From: Asterochloris sp. CNOR1
Taxonomy: Eukaryota > Chlorophyta > Trebouxiophyceae > Trebouxiales > Trebouxiaceae
Assembly (NCBI GenBank): GCA_963969365.1
Contig: OZ017762.1
Location: 496,001 to 560,000, forward strand
DNA length: 64,000 bases
Direction: 5' to 3'
Part shown: positions 46,374 to 57,800 of the stretch, in pieces
Layout of the letters: every line of letters starts with the position of its first letter
Position numbering within the stretch: position 1 is the stretch's first letter
Notes under the pieces: model-generated
Told to the model about the DNA's origin: nothing
Databases searched by the model: none
Seen by the model: only the letters and a program-made list of their open reading frames with translations
Translations under genes and position numbers: made by a program

Positions 46374-49300
46374 CTAAACCTCTGCCACGTCGTCATCAGA
46401 GGTCTCCACCGGCTGCTGGTGCCGCTGGACAACAGTCTGTGCGACCTGCTCAGCAGCACCAGCCTCCTGGTTGGTTGCCGACTGCTGGGCAGCCTGCTGG
46501 GCTGCATTCACCTGCTCGTGTGCAGCTTTCTGGGCTGCCTTGCCCTCAACCCCTGCAATCTCCATGCCAATGGGGTCGGGCAGGTCTGGGGTCATCTGGG
46601 ACTGCTTCAGGTAGATGTCTGTGTGGTTGATGCCCGTGTAGATGTCGCGGCTATGGCACTTGGCAAACTCGATCTCGGGGCAGCACATCATCAGTGCCTT
46701 GGGAGGGGAGAAGCTCCACTCCAGAGGGTTGTTGACAGCTGTCTGCCAGGGCTCCAGCGGGATCCAGTCGACATGAGAGCCGTACCTGCAAGCATGACAT
46801 GTCCTCTGCTGCCTGCCAAACATCCAAGGCGCCGAGAGCAGCGCGTGGGGAGCGGAGGGTTGACACACTGGGAGGCCCCAGCATCCTGCAGCAACTAGCC
46901 ACAAAGCCATCCACCAAGCAATCTCAATTAGGCCGGCAAGCAGAGCAGCCATGTGCATTCAGGTCACAAGCCTCCCCCAAGCCTTCTCCTAGCCAGGGCG
47001 TTCACAGATGGTGGCTCTCGCTGGCTTGGACTAGCTGACTCACACTACAGACCCCCCCCTCCCTCCCTTCTCCTTGTTCCTGCACAGCAAGCAAGATCCA
47101 GCGAGGCCCATGCCCCCCCATCCCCCCTGGCCCCCGAGCAGCCAGCCATCCAGTTGACCCCTCTAGCCTATATACTCACAAGTTGTGATTCCAGCTGGCA
47201 GGGACGTAGCTGACCCGCACAGCTGGGTCCATGACCATCTTGCTGTGCCCCAGCCTGAGATAGTCCTCACAGAAGTAGCTGATCTCCGAGGCCTGGCACT
47301 CGGCTGGGTTCACCTGGTCCCTGCAGGCCCACAGCAGCGCATTCAGCACACACGCCAGGACGCAGACGGTCACCACAGGTGCACAGCCACTTTCAGCAGC
47401 GGGCTCAGCTAGGTATAGCTGGTCCTGCAGGCAGCAGTTACGGCCTTTGCATCCCTTGCTGGCCAGCACCGCTGTGTTGCTGATCCCTGTGGCCTGGCGC
47501 TCTGCCGGGCTGATCTGGTCTTGGCAGGCTCTCACCCACCTACAGCGATGCACTCAGCAGGACGCAGCAAGAGAGTACAAGGCACCCAGCCGCTTTTCCC
47601 TGCGTTGCATGCAGCAGCTTGAACCAGGCCCCTGCAGAAGCACAACCGCTGTCAGCAGCACATGCAGCAGGCGACAGCAGGTCCTTGAAGGAACATTGCC
47701 ACAGTGAGCAGTGCAATTTCAAGGACAATAAGGTAAGCCCACAATTGTATTGAACAGCTGTCCCTGGCCAAGCCCAGCTGTTCCCAGCAGCGCACTTCAA
47801 TCCCCTTGCATCCAGGAGACTGCAGCAGCTCCTGGCAGCAGCCTCCACAACACGCACCTGAACCTGATGCCGCCATACTGCACAGGTCTTGCGTCGAAGA
47901 CGGCCAGCCCATTCCAGCAGCACTTGATAGGAATGGGCAGGCCGCGGGACAGCCTGAGCACGGAGTAGGCGTGATTCACATAGGGCGCCAGATTGGCCAT
48001 AGCTATGCCTTCAGCATCTCTGGCCACCCTGCAGTACAGCAGGCCCTGTGTAATGGAGACTTACATGCTGGGCAGGACTTTGCTAGCCTGCACACAAGAT
48101 TCACTGAAAAGCTCTGATGCATCAGACAAGCACAAGTGATGCGCAGCAGGCCAGCCAGGTATGAGTGGCTGCTGGCAAGGGGAGCAAGGGCAGTCATTTG
48201 TGTTTGACGGGGTCAGGGTCAGAGTGAGGGCTGGTGAAACCCAATAACATGGATGCGGAGCGGGCGACGTTGAGTGACAGCCGCCAGCCGGGGCAGCCAA
48301 CAAGAGCAGCAGTGTCCAGCAGGACAAGCAAGGCAGAGACAGATGCGAGTGTGGTGTGAACACAAGCCTCACCAGACATCATAGAAGGCGTAGTTCAGCT
48401 TGCTGAACTCGCGGCCGTCCTGCAAGGGCACTCAGTGTCAGAACACTTGCAGGCAGCTGTGCCAAGCGGCAGCTCCAGCATCAGCAAGCACACCAGCAGG
48501 TCTGTAAGCTCTAAGCTGAGCCTGATCTGAGCACAGCTGTCAGTCTGCTGGTCAAACACTAGGGCATTGCCAGCCACGCTGCGCAAAAAACCAAAAATTG
48601 CAGCCCAGAACATCAGGCAGGCTGCCTGGAAGTGCAGTGCTTGACAGTGAAACAGCTGATTGATTGAGCAGAATTGGCTCGCACTATCTGATGCGGAACC
48701 GCTTCCATGACTGCATCGTCTCACTCAGACTCTGCACAGCCACCACACCAGCACACAGCAACTATGGGCGCACTGACCGTCATGTAGGGTCCCTCATTGC
48801 CATAGGGTTTGACCCAGTGGGTGCCTGGCATGCCCTCTGAGTGCGTCTCTGCGAAGTCCATGCCGCAGGCCATGTTGGCATCGTGCAGCAGCAGGCGCTT
48901 CACATGCTGGGCGCAGAAGAAGACATCGTTGGCAAAAATGATCTTCTTGAAGGGGACCTTGTGCACAGGCCCCCCCGGCAGCAGAGGCTCCAGCACTGCA
49001 TTTCGGACTTTCACCAGGAAGCCTGCAACACAGAGCATGAATGGTGCCTATTAGAAAAGATGGATTCTGGGAGGTTCCGGCTCTGTTCAGGCAGCTGTGC
49101 GTCCAGCGTGAGTTCAAGAGGCTACTGCTCTGCGGAAGGACACTACGCTGAAGTAACGGTAAGTATGGCAATCCCCGTCAGGGGCAGTGTAGAGCTCTGC
49201 AGGCACCTACCGATGCGAATCTCCTCTGTCCGCCTTTGGATGGACCCTGCACCAGAGGAGCCGGTGTGAGGCATGCTGCTTGGGCCCTGGCAGGGCTGCA

Positions 49301-50423
49301 GGCGTGCGCCAGATCGCACCTGAGACGACAATCTTGTAAGGCACTTCCAGTTTGGTCAACAGGATTGACAACACCTCAAGCCAGTCACCTGCAGCAGGAG
49401 TCCAGGGCAGTAAGCAGTCCACACAGGCAGGGGCTCTCCCTGAAATGAAGGCCATGCCTACCAGTGTCATCTGTGCTGCCGCTCTCGTAGATTGAGATGA
49501 AGAGGTTGTCAGATCTCTTGCTGTCCACAATGAGGCTCAGAAGCTGCATGATCTGGTGTGGGACCTGGGCTTCATTGTCCTTCAGGTTGGCTGCAGGCAG
49601 GGCAGCCATGGCTGGCAAGCGGACCTAGCAGAAGCAAGGTCCGCGCACGTCTGCTGCAAGCAAGCTGGATGCCATGGAGGAGACCATTGCCTCCCCTCTG
49701 TGTCACTCCAGACAGAGCTGGCTCCAACAGCAGGACATGCTGCTCCCGTGCCCCACACCCACAGCAGAGCGCCCGCCCCTCCTCTGGGGGTGACTGCGCC
49801 AGCCAGGCTCACCAGCAAAGAAGTAGGGGCCGTCAGAGAGATCTGCTGGCAGGCTGGTATCTCTCAAAAACCTGCAGGTGTTGGGACACCACCTCTGCTG
49901 AGTCACTGCGCGCACGCAGCAGCACTCACCCCTGACAGCAGTCACAGCGCTCACTTGCACATGTTCTCGTCTGCCACAGAGTCCTTGTACAGGTCGTAGA
50001 GGCAGTCCAGCACATCTGCTGTGTAGAAGGCTGAGCCGAAGCGCTGCTCAGCAGCCTTGCGAGCCTCGTCGTCCTTCAAGTGAATCTGATGTCGTTGCCT
50101 GATGCCTGCAGGTATGTCAAAGTCAGGCAGGCAGCTGCACTGTGCATATAGCGCCCTGGTGCAGGACATTCCACTCACTGTGGCCGGATAGCATCACAGG
50201 GAGGGCAGCCTTCAGCCGGTCCACTGTTGAGTTTATGCCTGCAGTTGCACCAGGGGTCAGCCTGATGCCTCTGTGTGCCTCTGTGTGAATGCAGGGCGAC
50301 CTTGAACGGCTTGCCTGGCAGCAGTGTAACCAGATCTTGCACACTCTGGCATTTTGGCGTGTTGTCTTGACCAGCCGCGCAGACGCACAGGCCGGCCAGC
50401 AGCAGGCATGCACGCCTGTACAT
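46374..50423 (-). CDS. GT69 family glycosyltransferase (CAP59/CMT1-like), secretory
   Basis: This is a likely Golgi or ER-lumen glycosyltransferase that adds a hexose to a glycan or cell-wall polymer; fungal relatives are alpha-1,3-mannosyltransferases. The ATG at 50,421-50,423 opens a signal peptide or anchor (MYRRACLLLAGLCVCAAG). Later exons give the GT69 order: NLFISIYESGSTDDTG (49.46-49.59 kb), LEVPYKIVVSG, then KKIIFANDVFFC and DANMACGMDF (48.78-49.02 kb), GREFSKLNYAFYDVW (48.37-48.42 kb), VARDAEG and IPIKCCWNGLAVFDA (47.86-48.03 kb), and ASEISYFCEDYLRLGHSKMV (47.18-47.33 kb). The last exon adds a long Ala/Gln-rich tail ending at the stop at 46,374-46,376. The junction between exons 1 and 2 is uncertain because the phases do not fit the first obvious donor. 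Only 156 bp separate this start codon from the KAS1 stop. Acceptor and sugar donor are unknown. Confidence 0.85.
47281..47563 (-). repeat. Duplicated GT69 exon start with acceptor
   Basis: The real exon start at 47,281-47,364 (plus-strand gaggcctggcactcggctgg) recurs at 47,481-47,563 (gtggcctggcgctctgccgg). Both copies carry the following ctggtc(c)...gcaggc acceptor and the flanking cacagcagcgcattcagca-like text. Confidence 0.7.
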
Positions 50424-50446
50424 GGCGCTGCTGGCGAGCTGCTCAG

Positions 50447-50465
50447 TTACAAAATGGGTTTTACA
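50447..50465 (-). terminator. Two TGTAA poly(A) signals for KAS1
   Basis: TTACA occurs on the plus strand at 50,447-50,451 and 50,461-50,465. These give TGTAA about 115-130 nt after the KAS1 stop codon and only about 25-40 bp before the GT69 start codon. Confidence 0.45.
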
Positions 50466-50579
50466 GCAGTTTGGTATGGTTTCAGAGCTTCAGAGGGGGA
50501 TGAGGCTGTTCATCAGCAACTACGACTGTCTCTCCTCTCACACTCCACGGGAAGTAAACTGCTCAGAGTTGGCAGGCGA

Positions 50580-53500
50580 TCACTGCTGGAAGGGAGCAAA
50601 TGCAACAACAGAGTTGTGGCCACCAAAGCCAAAGGAGTTGGAGATTGCTGCAGTGACCTTGTGCTCCTGCTTTGTGTTGGGGACGGTGTTCATGGCTGAC
50701 ACCTCGTCCACGAGGTTCTCCTGCAAGACCCAGGCCAGAGTTGTGGGTGGCCAGCTGTGTTGTGGAAGCAAGAAATTTCAGCCATGCAACTGGCCCCACC
50801 TGGTTGAGCGTCGGGTGCAACCAGCCAGTCTCAATGGCCTTGAGGCAGGCAATGGCCTCCATGCCACCAGCCGCGCCTAAGCAGTGGCCAATCATGGACT
50901 TGGTGCCGTTCATCTTCATGTGGCTGGTGTCAGAGAAGACCTGCTTGATGGCCTTCACCTCTGCAATGTCGCCCACAAGGGTGGAGGTGGCGTGGGCGTT
51001 GATGTAGTTCACCTGCACCGCATGTCAGCGGCTGAGAGAGGGGCGTCGGGCATGTCAGCAGGCCCAGGAGCCTGACATCAGTGGCTGGGTGAGGCAGGCA
51101 AGGCACAGGCTGCAGGGCGAGAGCAAGCAGGGGACAGGCACAATCCGCTCACAGGCGCTACAGGTCAGGAGCAACAGACACACAGACCTGGTCCCTTTCT
51201 ATCCTGGAGTCTTTCAGCGCCAAGTCGATGCAGGTTGAGACTCCCAGCCCATCGGCACGGGGGTCTGTCATGTGGTAGGCATCGCAAGTGATGGCTCCGC
51301 CCAGGTACTCTGCAGAGCAGAAGACTTTAAAGGTTGGCACAGCATGGGTGCCAGGTCTTTGCAGCTGGTGCTGGGGTTGGCTGTACCAATGACAAGATGG
51401 CTGAACGGCAGCTGTGACAAGGAAGCTGGCCTGCAAAGCAGTTCAGAGGTCTTTCAAAGCCCGATGCAGCCACATGCTGATGCTGGGCGCTGGCTGCAAT
51501 ACAGACCTGCCTGCCAAAGCAGATCAAATGCTTCTTGGAGCCATAAGCAGCCAGGAGCCACAAGCTGCCATATGGTAGCAATGTGAGGGCCTCCAACGCT
51601 GAGTGCAGCCTGCACGAGACGTCATTCACCCCACTTCCAGTATGCCAGCCCTGCACTGCGGAGCAGACTGCACATATAGTGGGGCATGCGCCGTGTGAGA
51701 CAGGCCGCCCCCTCCAGACTGGCATCATGCTTGTGAGCGCGCTGAAGCTGTCACAAGGCCCATGGGATGGGCTGCAGCTGGCTTGAGACAGGCCGCATCC
51801 CCCAGAAGATCGTCCCCATGCTTCCACATGATGGGAGCAGGGCATGACTGCCTGTGACAACAGCTCAACCAAGACAAGCCTCACCTCCCAGAATGGCGGC
51901 TCCACGCTTCTGGGCATGCTCCAGCGTCTCCATGACCAGGACCCCAGCGCCCTCACCCATGACAAAGCCGTCGCGGCCAGTGTCCCACGGGCGGGAAGCC
52001 TGTGAGGGGTTCTCATTGCGCTGCGATAGCGCTCTGCAGACAGACAAGATCGTGAGCACTTGCGGCTTCAGGTGTGCTGACGTGTGACAGCAAAGACTCA
52101 GTGCTGCTGTCAGATAAGGTCGGGTGCTCAATGTCAGCAAAACCTACAGGGGTTGGCATGCAGGTCCAGGCTGGGGGAGGTGGCACCAGACCAAGATGCA
52201 GCTGTGCAGGGGCACTTTACAAATGGCTGAGGTGCAGGCCCTACCTGCAGGCCACGAAGCCGCCCAGGCCCACGGGAATGATGGGAGCCTCAGAGCCGCC
52301 GACCAGCATGATGTCGGCCTGCCCTGACCGCAGGTGGTGCTGCGCGGCTACAAAGCAGTAGTTGGCAGTTGCGCAGGCTGTGGAGATGGAGTAGTTGGGG
52401 CCCATGAAGCCCAAGTCCATGCCCACCAAGGCGCCACCCCTGCAACCAGCAGGGCTGGATGTGAGAGGGCTGGAAATGGGGTGTTGACGGCCATTGTGCC
52501 AGGCGGCAGGTTTACGCTGCCAGATGTTCAAGTGCAACAGATGCAGAGGAACTCCCGCGCCCCTCACATGTTGGTGATGCTGTAGGGGATGAAGAAGGGG
52601 GAGATCTTCTTGGGCCCCTTCTCCACCAGGTTCTTAACTCCGTCCTGGAATACAGTCAGGCCCTGCACAAGGACAGAGTGAGCTGAGGCAGGTGGACGCA
52701 GCGGATTGATCGCCTCACCAATATGATATGGTTTCAAGCAACACAGATGCCTCCTGCACAAGAACAGTGTGAGCCGATGGCCACCATGACATGCACAGGA
52801 ATGCACAGGACCAACATACCAAGCAGAGTCACAATAAGCCCCTGAACAGCAGTTCGTAGTCATGTCCAGCGCTCGTGAGTTCAGTATCGCCATGCTCCTC
52901 GCCCCCATGCCAGGAGGACGCGCCGCTTGGATGGGTTTTCTTTGAACAAGGCATCAACCAAATCCTGCCACTGCGAGCTCAGCTTGGATGCATGCACATC
53001 ATGCCGCTCACCCCCATGCCGGACCCAATGAGCACGCCGCTCTTGGTGAGGTCCAGCTTGCCAAAGGCGTCTGCGTTTTCCTTCTTGTCCAGGCCGGCTT
53101 GCTGCAGCGCCTTCTTGGCGGCTACCAAGGAGTAGGAGAGGCAGTCGTCATAGCGCCGTGCATTCTTCTTGTCCACTAGTCTGCAGCCATGGGCACCTGT
53201 CAGCATCTGCAAGCAGCAGCATATGGAGGTGGCCTGATGCTCATGCGACCTTGTGCAGCAGCTCAATCGCCACCTCAGCCTGCAGACTCAGCTTGAGGTG
53301 CGCATCAGAGCAACAGTCTACTCAACACACAAGCATCAGCCTGCAGATGCAGCAGTGGATCAGACATTAGCACCAAAAGCGCCAAGAGACGCAGCAGCGT
53401 ACTGTCCTCGACACTCCTTTCTGTGAGCGGGCGCTTCTCAGCAGCACCAGCACCTCCTGCAGGCAGGGGCGCTGCTCACCCTGCCACGTAGGTTTGCTGG

Positions 53501-54225
53501 CAGGCCTGATGCTGGGGAGCAAGACATAAGTTGCTGCGCACACAGGCATGAGACTGCATGCAGAGCTGCCAAAGAGAAGCGGCCCACAAGTCACTGCACA
53601 TGAGCTTTACCCTATAAGTATGCCTGTTGACCAGGAGCAGCACACATCAGCGCATCCGACATTCCACATGCTCTAAGGCTGAGCATGCCTGGCCCTTTCA
53701 AGCCTGCCAGTTTTGAGCTGCCTGAAGCTGAGCTGAGTCATGCACCCAGGGTTCCACAGCACCCCTGAGCTCAGGGACTCACCCCTCAATGTCAAAATTA
53801 CGGATCTGGGCAGCAAAGCGAGTGGGGAAGGCAGAGGGGTCAAATCTGTCGATCTCAGCCACTCCGCTCTGCCCTTCTAGGAGCCTGCAGGCAGAGTCAG
53901 GCAGCCAGTGAGCCAGGCTGCTACAAAGATCACCTCCACAGCCAGTGAGCAAGGCTGACATGGAGACAGGCTTCACAATTGTAAGCAATGCCAACAGGGG
54001 CTGCGTCCACAGCCTTTAAGCAGTGCTGGCAGATAGATCGCCTTCACATGTCAGAAATTGATGGCTGTTGCTCACTGAGCAAAGCAGATCAGGTTGGTGA
54101 TCACTGCACTTACTTGTCGTAGAAGGTGTCGACATTGTTGCCAAAGCATGAGGCCACGCCCATGCCTGTGACCACAATGCGCTCATTGTCTGGCCGCTTG
54201 GCTGCATGCACCACAGTGCTGCTGC
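50580..54225 (-). CDS. KAS1: Plastid 3-ketoacyl-ACP synthase I
   Basis: This condensing enzyme of plastid type II fatty acid synthesis extends acyl-ACP with malonyl-ACP up to C16. Nine exons join in frame: 54,114-54,225; 53,783-53,884; 53,012-53,180; 52,568-52,662; 52,245-52,439; 51,885-52,033; 51,188-51,309; 50,800-51,012; 50,580-50,720. They give about 432 residues of mature-type protein. It opens [20 protein letters not shown] and contains the active-site Cys in [13 protein letters not shown], the catalytic His in [20 protein letters not shown] with Lys and the second His, and [14 protein letters not shown] near the end. [20 protein letters not shown] and the [10 protein letters not shown] region fit KAS I rather than KAS II. 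The first listed exon enters with two leftover bases, so an upstream exon with the transit peptide must exist, probably between 54.25 and 54.7 kb; I could not fix it. The gene is divergent from the unknown gene at 54,761. Confidence 0.95.
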
Positions 54226-54414
54226 CTGCAGCAACGAGGGATTGAGGGTCGCACACCAGGTGGGCATTGCATGCTGCCCGCCCAGCAGGCTTGGCCACGC
54301 AGTCCTGATCATCACAGTGCCGTGCAGTGGACCTTCAGGGAGCACCTCCTGGCAAGCCTGAGCGCCGCAGGCATCATGACCCAAGGCAGCCTCTGGACCA
54401 TTGGCTTCCACTGG

Positions 54415-54845
54415 CTGACAGCGCACAGAGGTGATGACTGGTGCCAGCTTCTATGGCACGCGAGCATGTTGCTGCTGTGCAAGTCAGGTTTGCAGAGCAT
54501 GACAGGATCGAGGGAGAGGCAGCCTTGACATGCATGTTGCAAGATCACAAACAGCACGTTTACCTCTATGTCTCCTGCTCTGCCTCTGTGAACGTGCCAG
54601 CAGACGAGCATCAGGCCTGCACTGTGTCTGTACAGGGCATCCCTGGTGCATGATAGCGTCCTGCATTGCAGGCACGGTTGATGCGAGCCCACGAGATTTG
54701 AGTGACCTGCTGCCGCAGTTCAGGTTCCTATTGTTGCTGCTTGCAGGGCAGAGATCACCTATGACTGTTAAGAAGGCGAAGGGTAAGTCAACTCTTCGTG
54801 CAAACTCAAATGCACAGCGTCGATTGAGCTTCCAGCTAAGTCAGC
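54415..54845. repeat. Leader duplication, copy 1
   Basis: About 430 bp here match 62,097-62,521 in the same orientation with many substitutions and small indels. This copy lies between KAS1 and the unknown plus-strand gene and runs through that gene's start codon (54,761). It contains an open frame of about 70 codons (54,441-54,653) whose protein sequence is conserved in the other copy. It also has a cttgcag acceptor just before the ATG, so a 5' UTR intron is possible. Confidence 0.9.
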
Positions 54846-57800
54846 CTAGACGCGGCATCTCGCAACTTCTGGGCGAACTTATCGCTGACAACATGGCCCC
54901 TGAGAGGAAGGCCAAGCCTCCCTCCGAGGCAGCTCTTGCTGCCTCCAGCACCCCTCTGGCACCAGGTAGTGCCCGCCTGAGTGTACAGGTGAGCACCCTG
55001 CCTGTGATGATGAATCACACCCTGTGTTCATGCCTTGGGCAAATAGAGCCCCTCGGCATGCAGGCTCTTTCCAGCCCCAGTGTTGGTCCCAGTCCCACAA
55101 GGCTGCGTAGCGGCAAGCTTGTGGGCAAGGTGATGGACATTGTTGACATGTGCATTGACTGCCTGAGTCAGCAAAGTGACAGATGGCAGGTGCCTGACTG
55201 GATGTGCTGCTGACCATACAGGTGCAGGTGCGCGGGACACTCAAGTCGCGTGCCAGCGCCGCCGCGCGCCTCAGCGACACTCAGGTAGCTGCCACCCTGC
55301 CTCAGTTGACGTTGTACTGCAGCAACAAGACCGCAGCACAGATTGCCACGGCTGAGTCTTAGCATGCGCTGCCATGGGAGTCCTGCCTGAAGATGTCTTT
55401 GCTGCCCCATGACAGCTGAACAAAGACTCCTACCAGCTTTCTACCAACACTGCTGACGTGCCATTGACATGCCAAGCGCTAGCCAGAACAATCTAAAGCC
55501 ACTAGCCACCACTACCTACCCAGAGCCAGCCACGACAATCTAACATCCACTGCCCACCCCAACCCACCACTACCCACCTGCCAGGCGCTAGCCGCAACAA
55601 CCCAAAGCGACTACCCCCATACCCCACCTGCCAGGCGCTAGCCAGAACAAACTGAAGCCACTACTACCCACATCAAACCACCTGTCAAGCGCTAGCCAGA
55701 ACACCCAAAGCCACTACTCGAAGCCATGACCCACCACTACCCACCTGCCAAGCGCTTGCCAGGACAACCCAGAGCCACTACCCACCACCAGCCAGAAGCC
55801 ACGTCTGCATCACCCCATGCCCCTGTTCCCCCACCCTCCCTCTCCCACCCCTCCAGCAGGATACCCGCCACTGTGCCTGCTGCAGCACGCAATGTCCCCT
55901 GCCAATGACCTGTGTAGCATCCAGGGAAGCTCTGCCAGCGCCAGGCACCCCACCCTCCACAAGCAGCTCCCCCCCCCCCCCCCCCCCCCCGCTCCCTGGA
56001 GGCAGAAGCCAGCACAGCCACCACTGTGCCTGCTGCAGCACCTGTGACAACCCCTGCACCCCCTGCTGCAGGCCAGAGAGGCTGCCCGCCCCGCAGCGCC
56101 GGCCACCATGGCCTTGTGCAGGACAGGCCTGCGCAGCAGCACTCATGCTGCTGGCTCCACCAAAAAGGACCCCGTGGCTGCGCCAACAATGGCAGTCGTG
56201 AGGGTGAGATACAGGGCGTGCTTGTGGGGGCTCTGCGCTGCAGGCAGCCTGAACTGTGTTTTCTCAGGAGGCTCCATGCAAAACCTGCCACCCGGGGTGG
56301 GAGATGGCTCCAGCTGGCTAAGCTTTGTCACCGCTTTGCAGGCAGCAAAGGCCTGTGTTACACAAAGCATAGTGTGGCGCAACAGCACGACTGTTGCATC
56401 TTGGCCACCCGCATTCTCCATAGCATCAGCATTCAGAGCAACACGTGCCCACAGCAGTGGCTGTGTGTGTCCTGCAATTGTCAGTCATTGCAGTGCAGAG
56501 TGGAAGTGCTGCAGCCTCCATGGCTTCTCCAAAGCGTCCACACCACCACCGTGAAGAGTCTTAAATAAGCCAACCACAGCAAAAACTCCACCTGCGGCAG
56601 CACCTCGTGCCCCTGCTGCCGGTCACCTCTGCTACGTATGCGCAGGCCCTGAGAACACCAACCATTGTGCACACAGCAGTGCTGCTGCCTTTGCAGCTCC
56701 TTCTCATCAGCTCCTATGTGAAGTTGCAGGGGGGATCTGACGAGTCAGTCACAACGCTCCTTGCAGTTGGCTCCTTCAAACCTTGCTGCCCCTGGCAAGA
56801 CCCTCACTGCCTGCCTGCAGGCGACCAAGACGGCTACCACCGCAGCAGTGGGCATGGGTGGCCTGCAGCGCAGCACCCGTGCTGCTGCCGCCAAGAGCCA
56901 GGGCAAGCAGACAGCACTAAAGGCTGTGTCCAAGCAGGAGAGTGCGGCCGCCAAGAGCCCCATCCCGCTGGCTGACCCTGCTGCCCGGGCCTCAGCTGTT
57001 GGGATGACCTTCAAGGTGGGTTGTGGCATGTGAAACAGGCCATGGAGCTGGAAGTGAGCTAGGGCAAGCCTGCTTGGCATGCTTGCTGGCAGCAAGTGGT
57101 TGTGTCTGTGGTATTTCTGCAAGTATCATGTGCTCGTGCCACAGCCAGTCTGCGTCTGCGCTCGCAGCAGGCCTTGTCACCAGGTGCCTCTTCCTGCAGC
57201 AGACATGAGAACAAGATCCTGTGGCCGATCAATGAACCTGTCTGGGAGTATTGCAGATGGCTGCTTCCAAGCACCGCAGCAGCCGAAAGCCTCATGGCCT
57301 GCCCTTCATGACAGCACACACCGCTGCTTGCACCTGCAGGGCGAGAACAACAACATAGTGGCCCCTGTGAGCAAGGTAGCCCCCCTGTCCCCACCCGACG
57401 CCTCCCACAGGCAGTCTTCCACCAGCAGCCACAGTGCTGAGAGCACTGCCTGGCACCTGCCCGTCCCGCTGGAGACAGTTGGCAGGTCGCCGCCCTCAAC
57501 CACCAGCCTGCGGGTGGGCACCTGAGTGCGGCATCGTCATCTTCACCCTTGTGCTTGCAGTTGATCGGAGAAGTCTTGCGTGACTCTATTGTGTTACCAT
57601 GGGACGCTGCACCCTGCTGCACAGTGAAGTCGCATGCTGGCAATGATGGTGTGGATGGGGCACCTTTTGACACCTGAGATGCCACGCCCGGCAGCAGGGA
57701 GGGGCCCAAATGNNNNNNNNNNNNNNNNNNNNNNNNNNNNNNNNNNNNNNNNNNNNNNNNNNNNNNNNNNNNNNNNNNNNNNNNNNNNNNNNNNNNNNNN

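Noticed and set aside
54110-54298. Frame opening MAKPAGRAACNAHLVCD as the KAS1 start
   Set aside because: The first codon is GTG, not ATG, and an acceptor lies between this text and the conserved KAS1 sequence, so it is intron.
54312-54396. Arg/Ala-rich frame (MMPAALRLARRCSLK) as the KAS1 transit-peptide exon
   Set aside because: Composition fits a transit peptide, but no donor in it gives the one leftover base that the next exon requires.
55737-56291. Glycine-rich 184-codon minus-strand frame
   Set aside because: It is the reverse of the poly-C and proline-rich stretch, and its repetitiveness reflects composition only.
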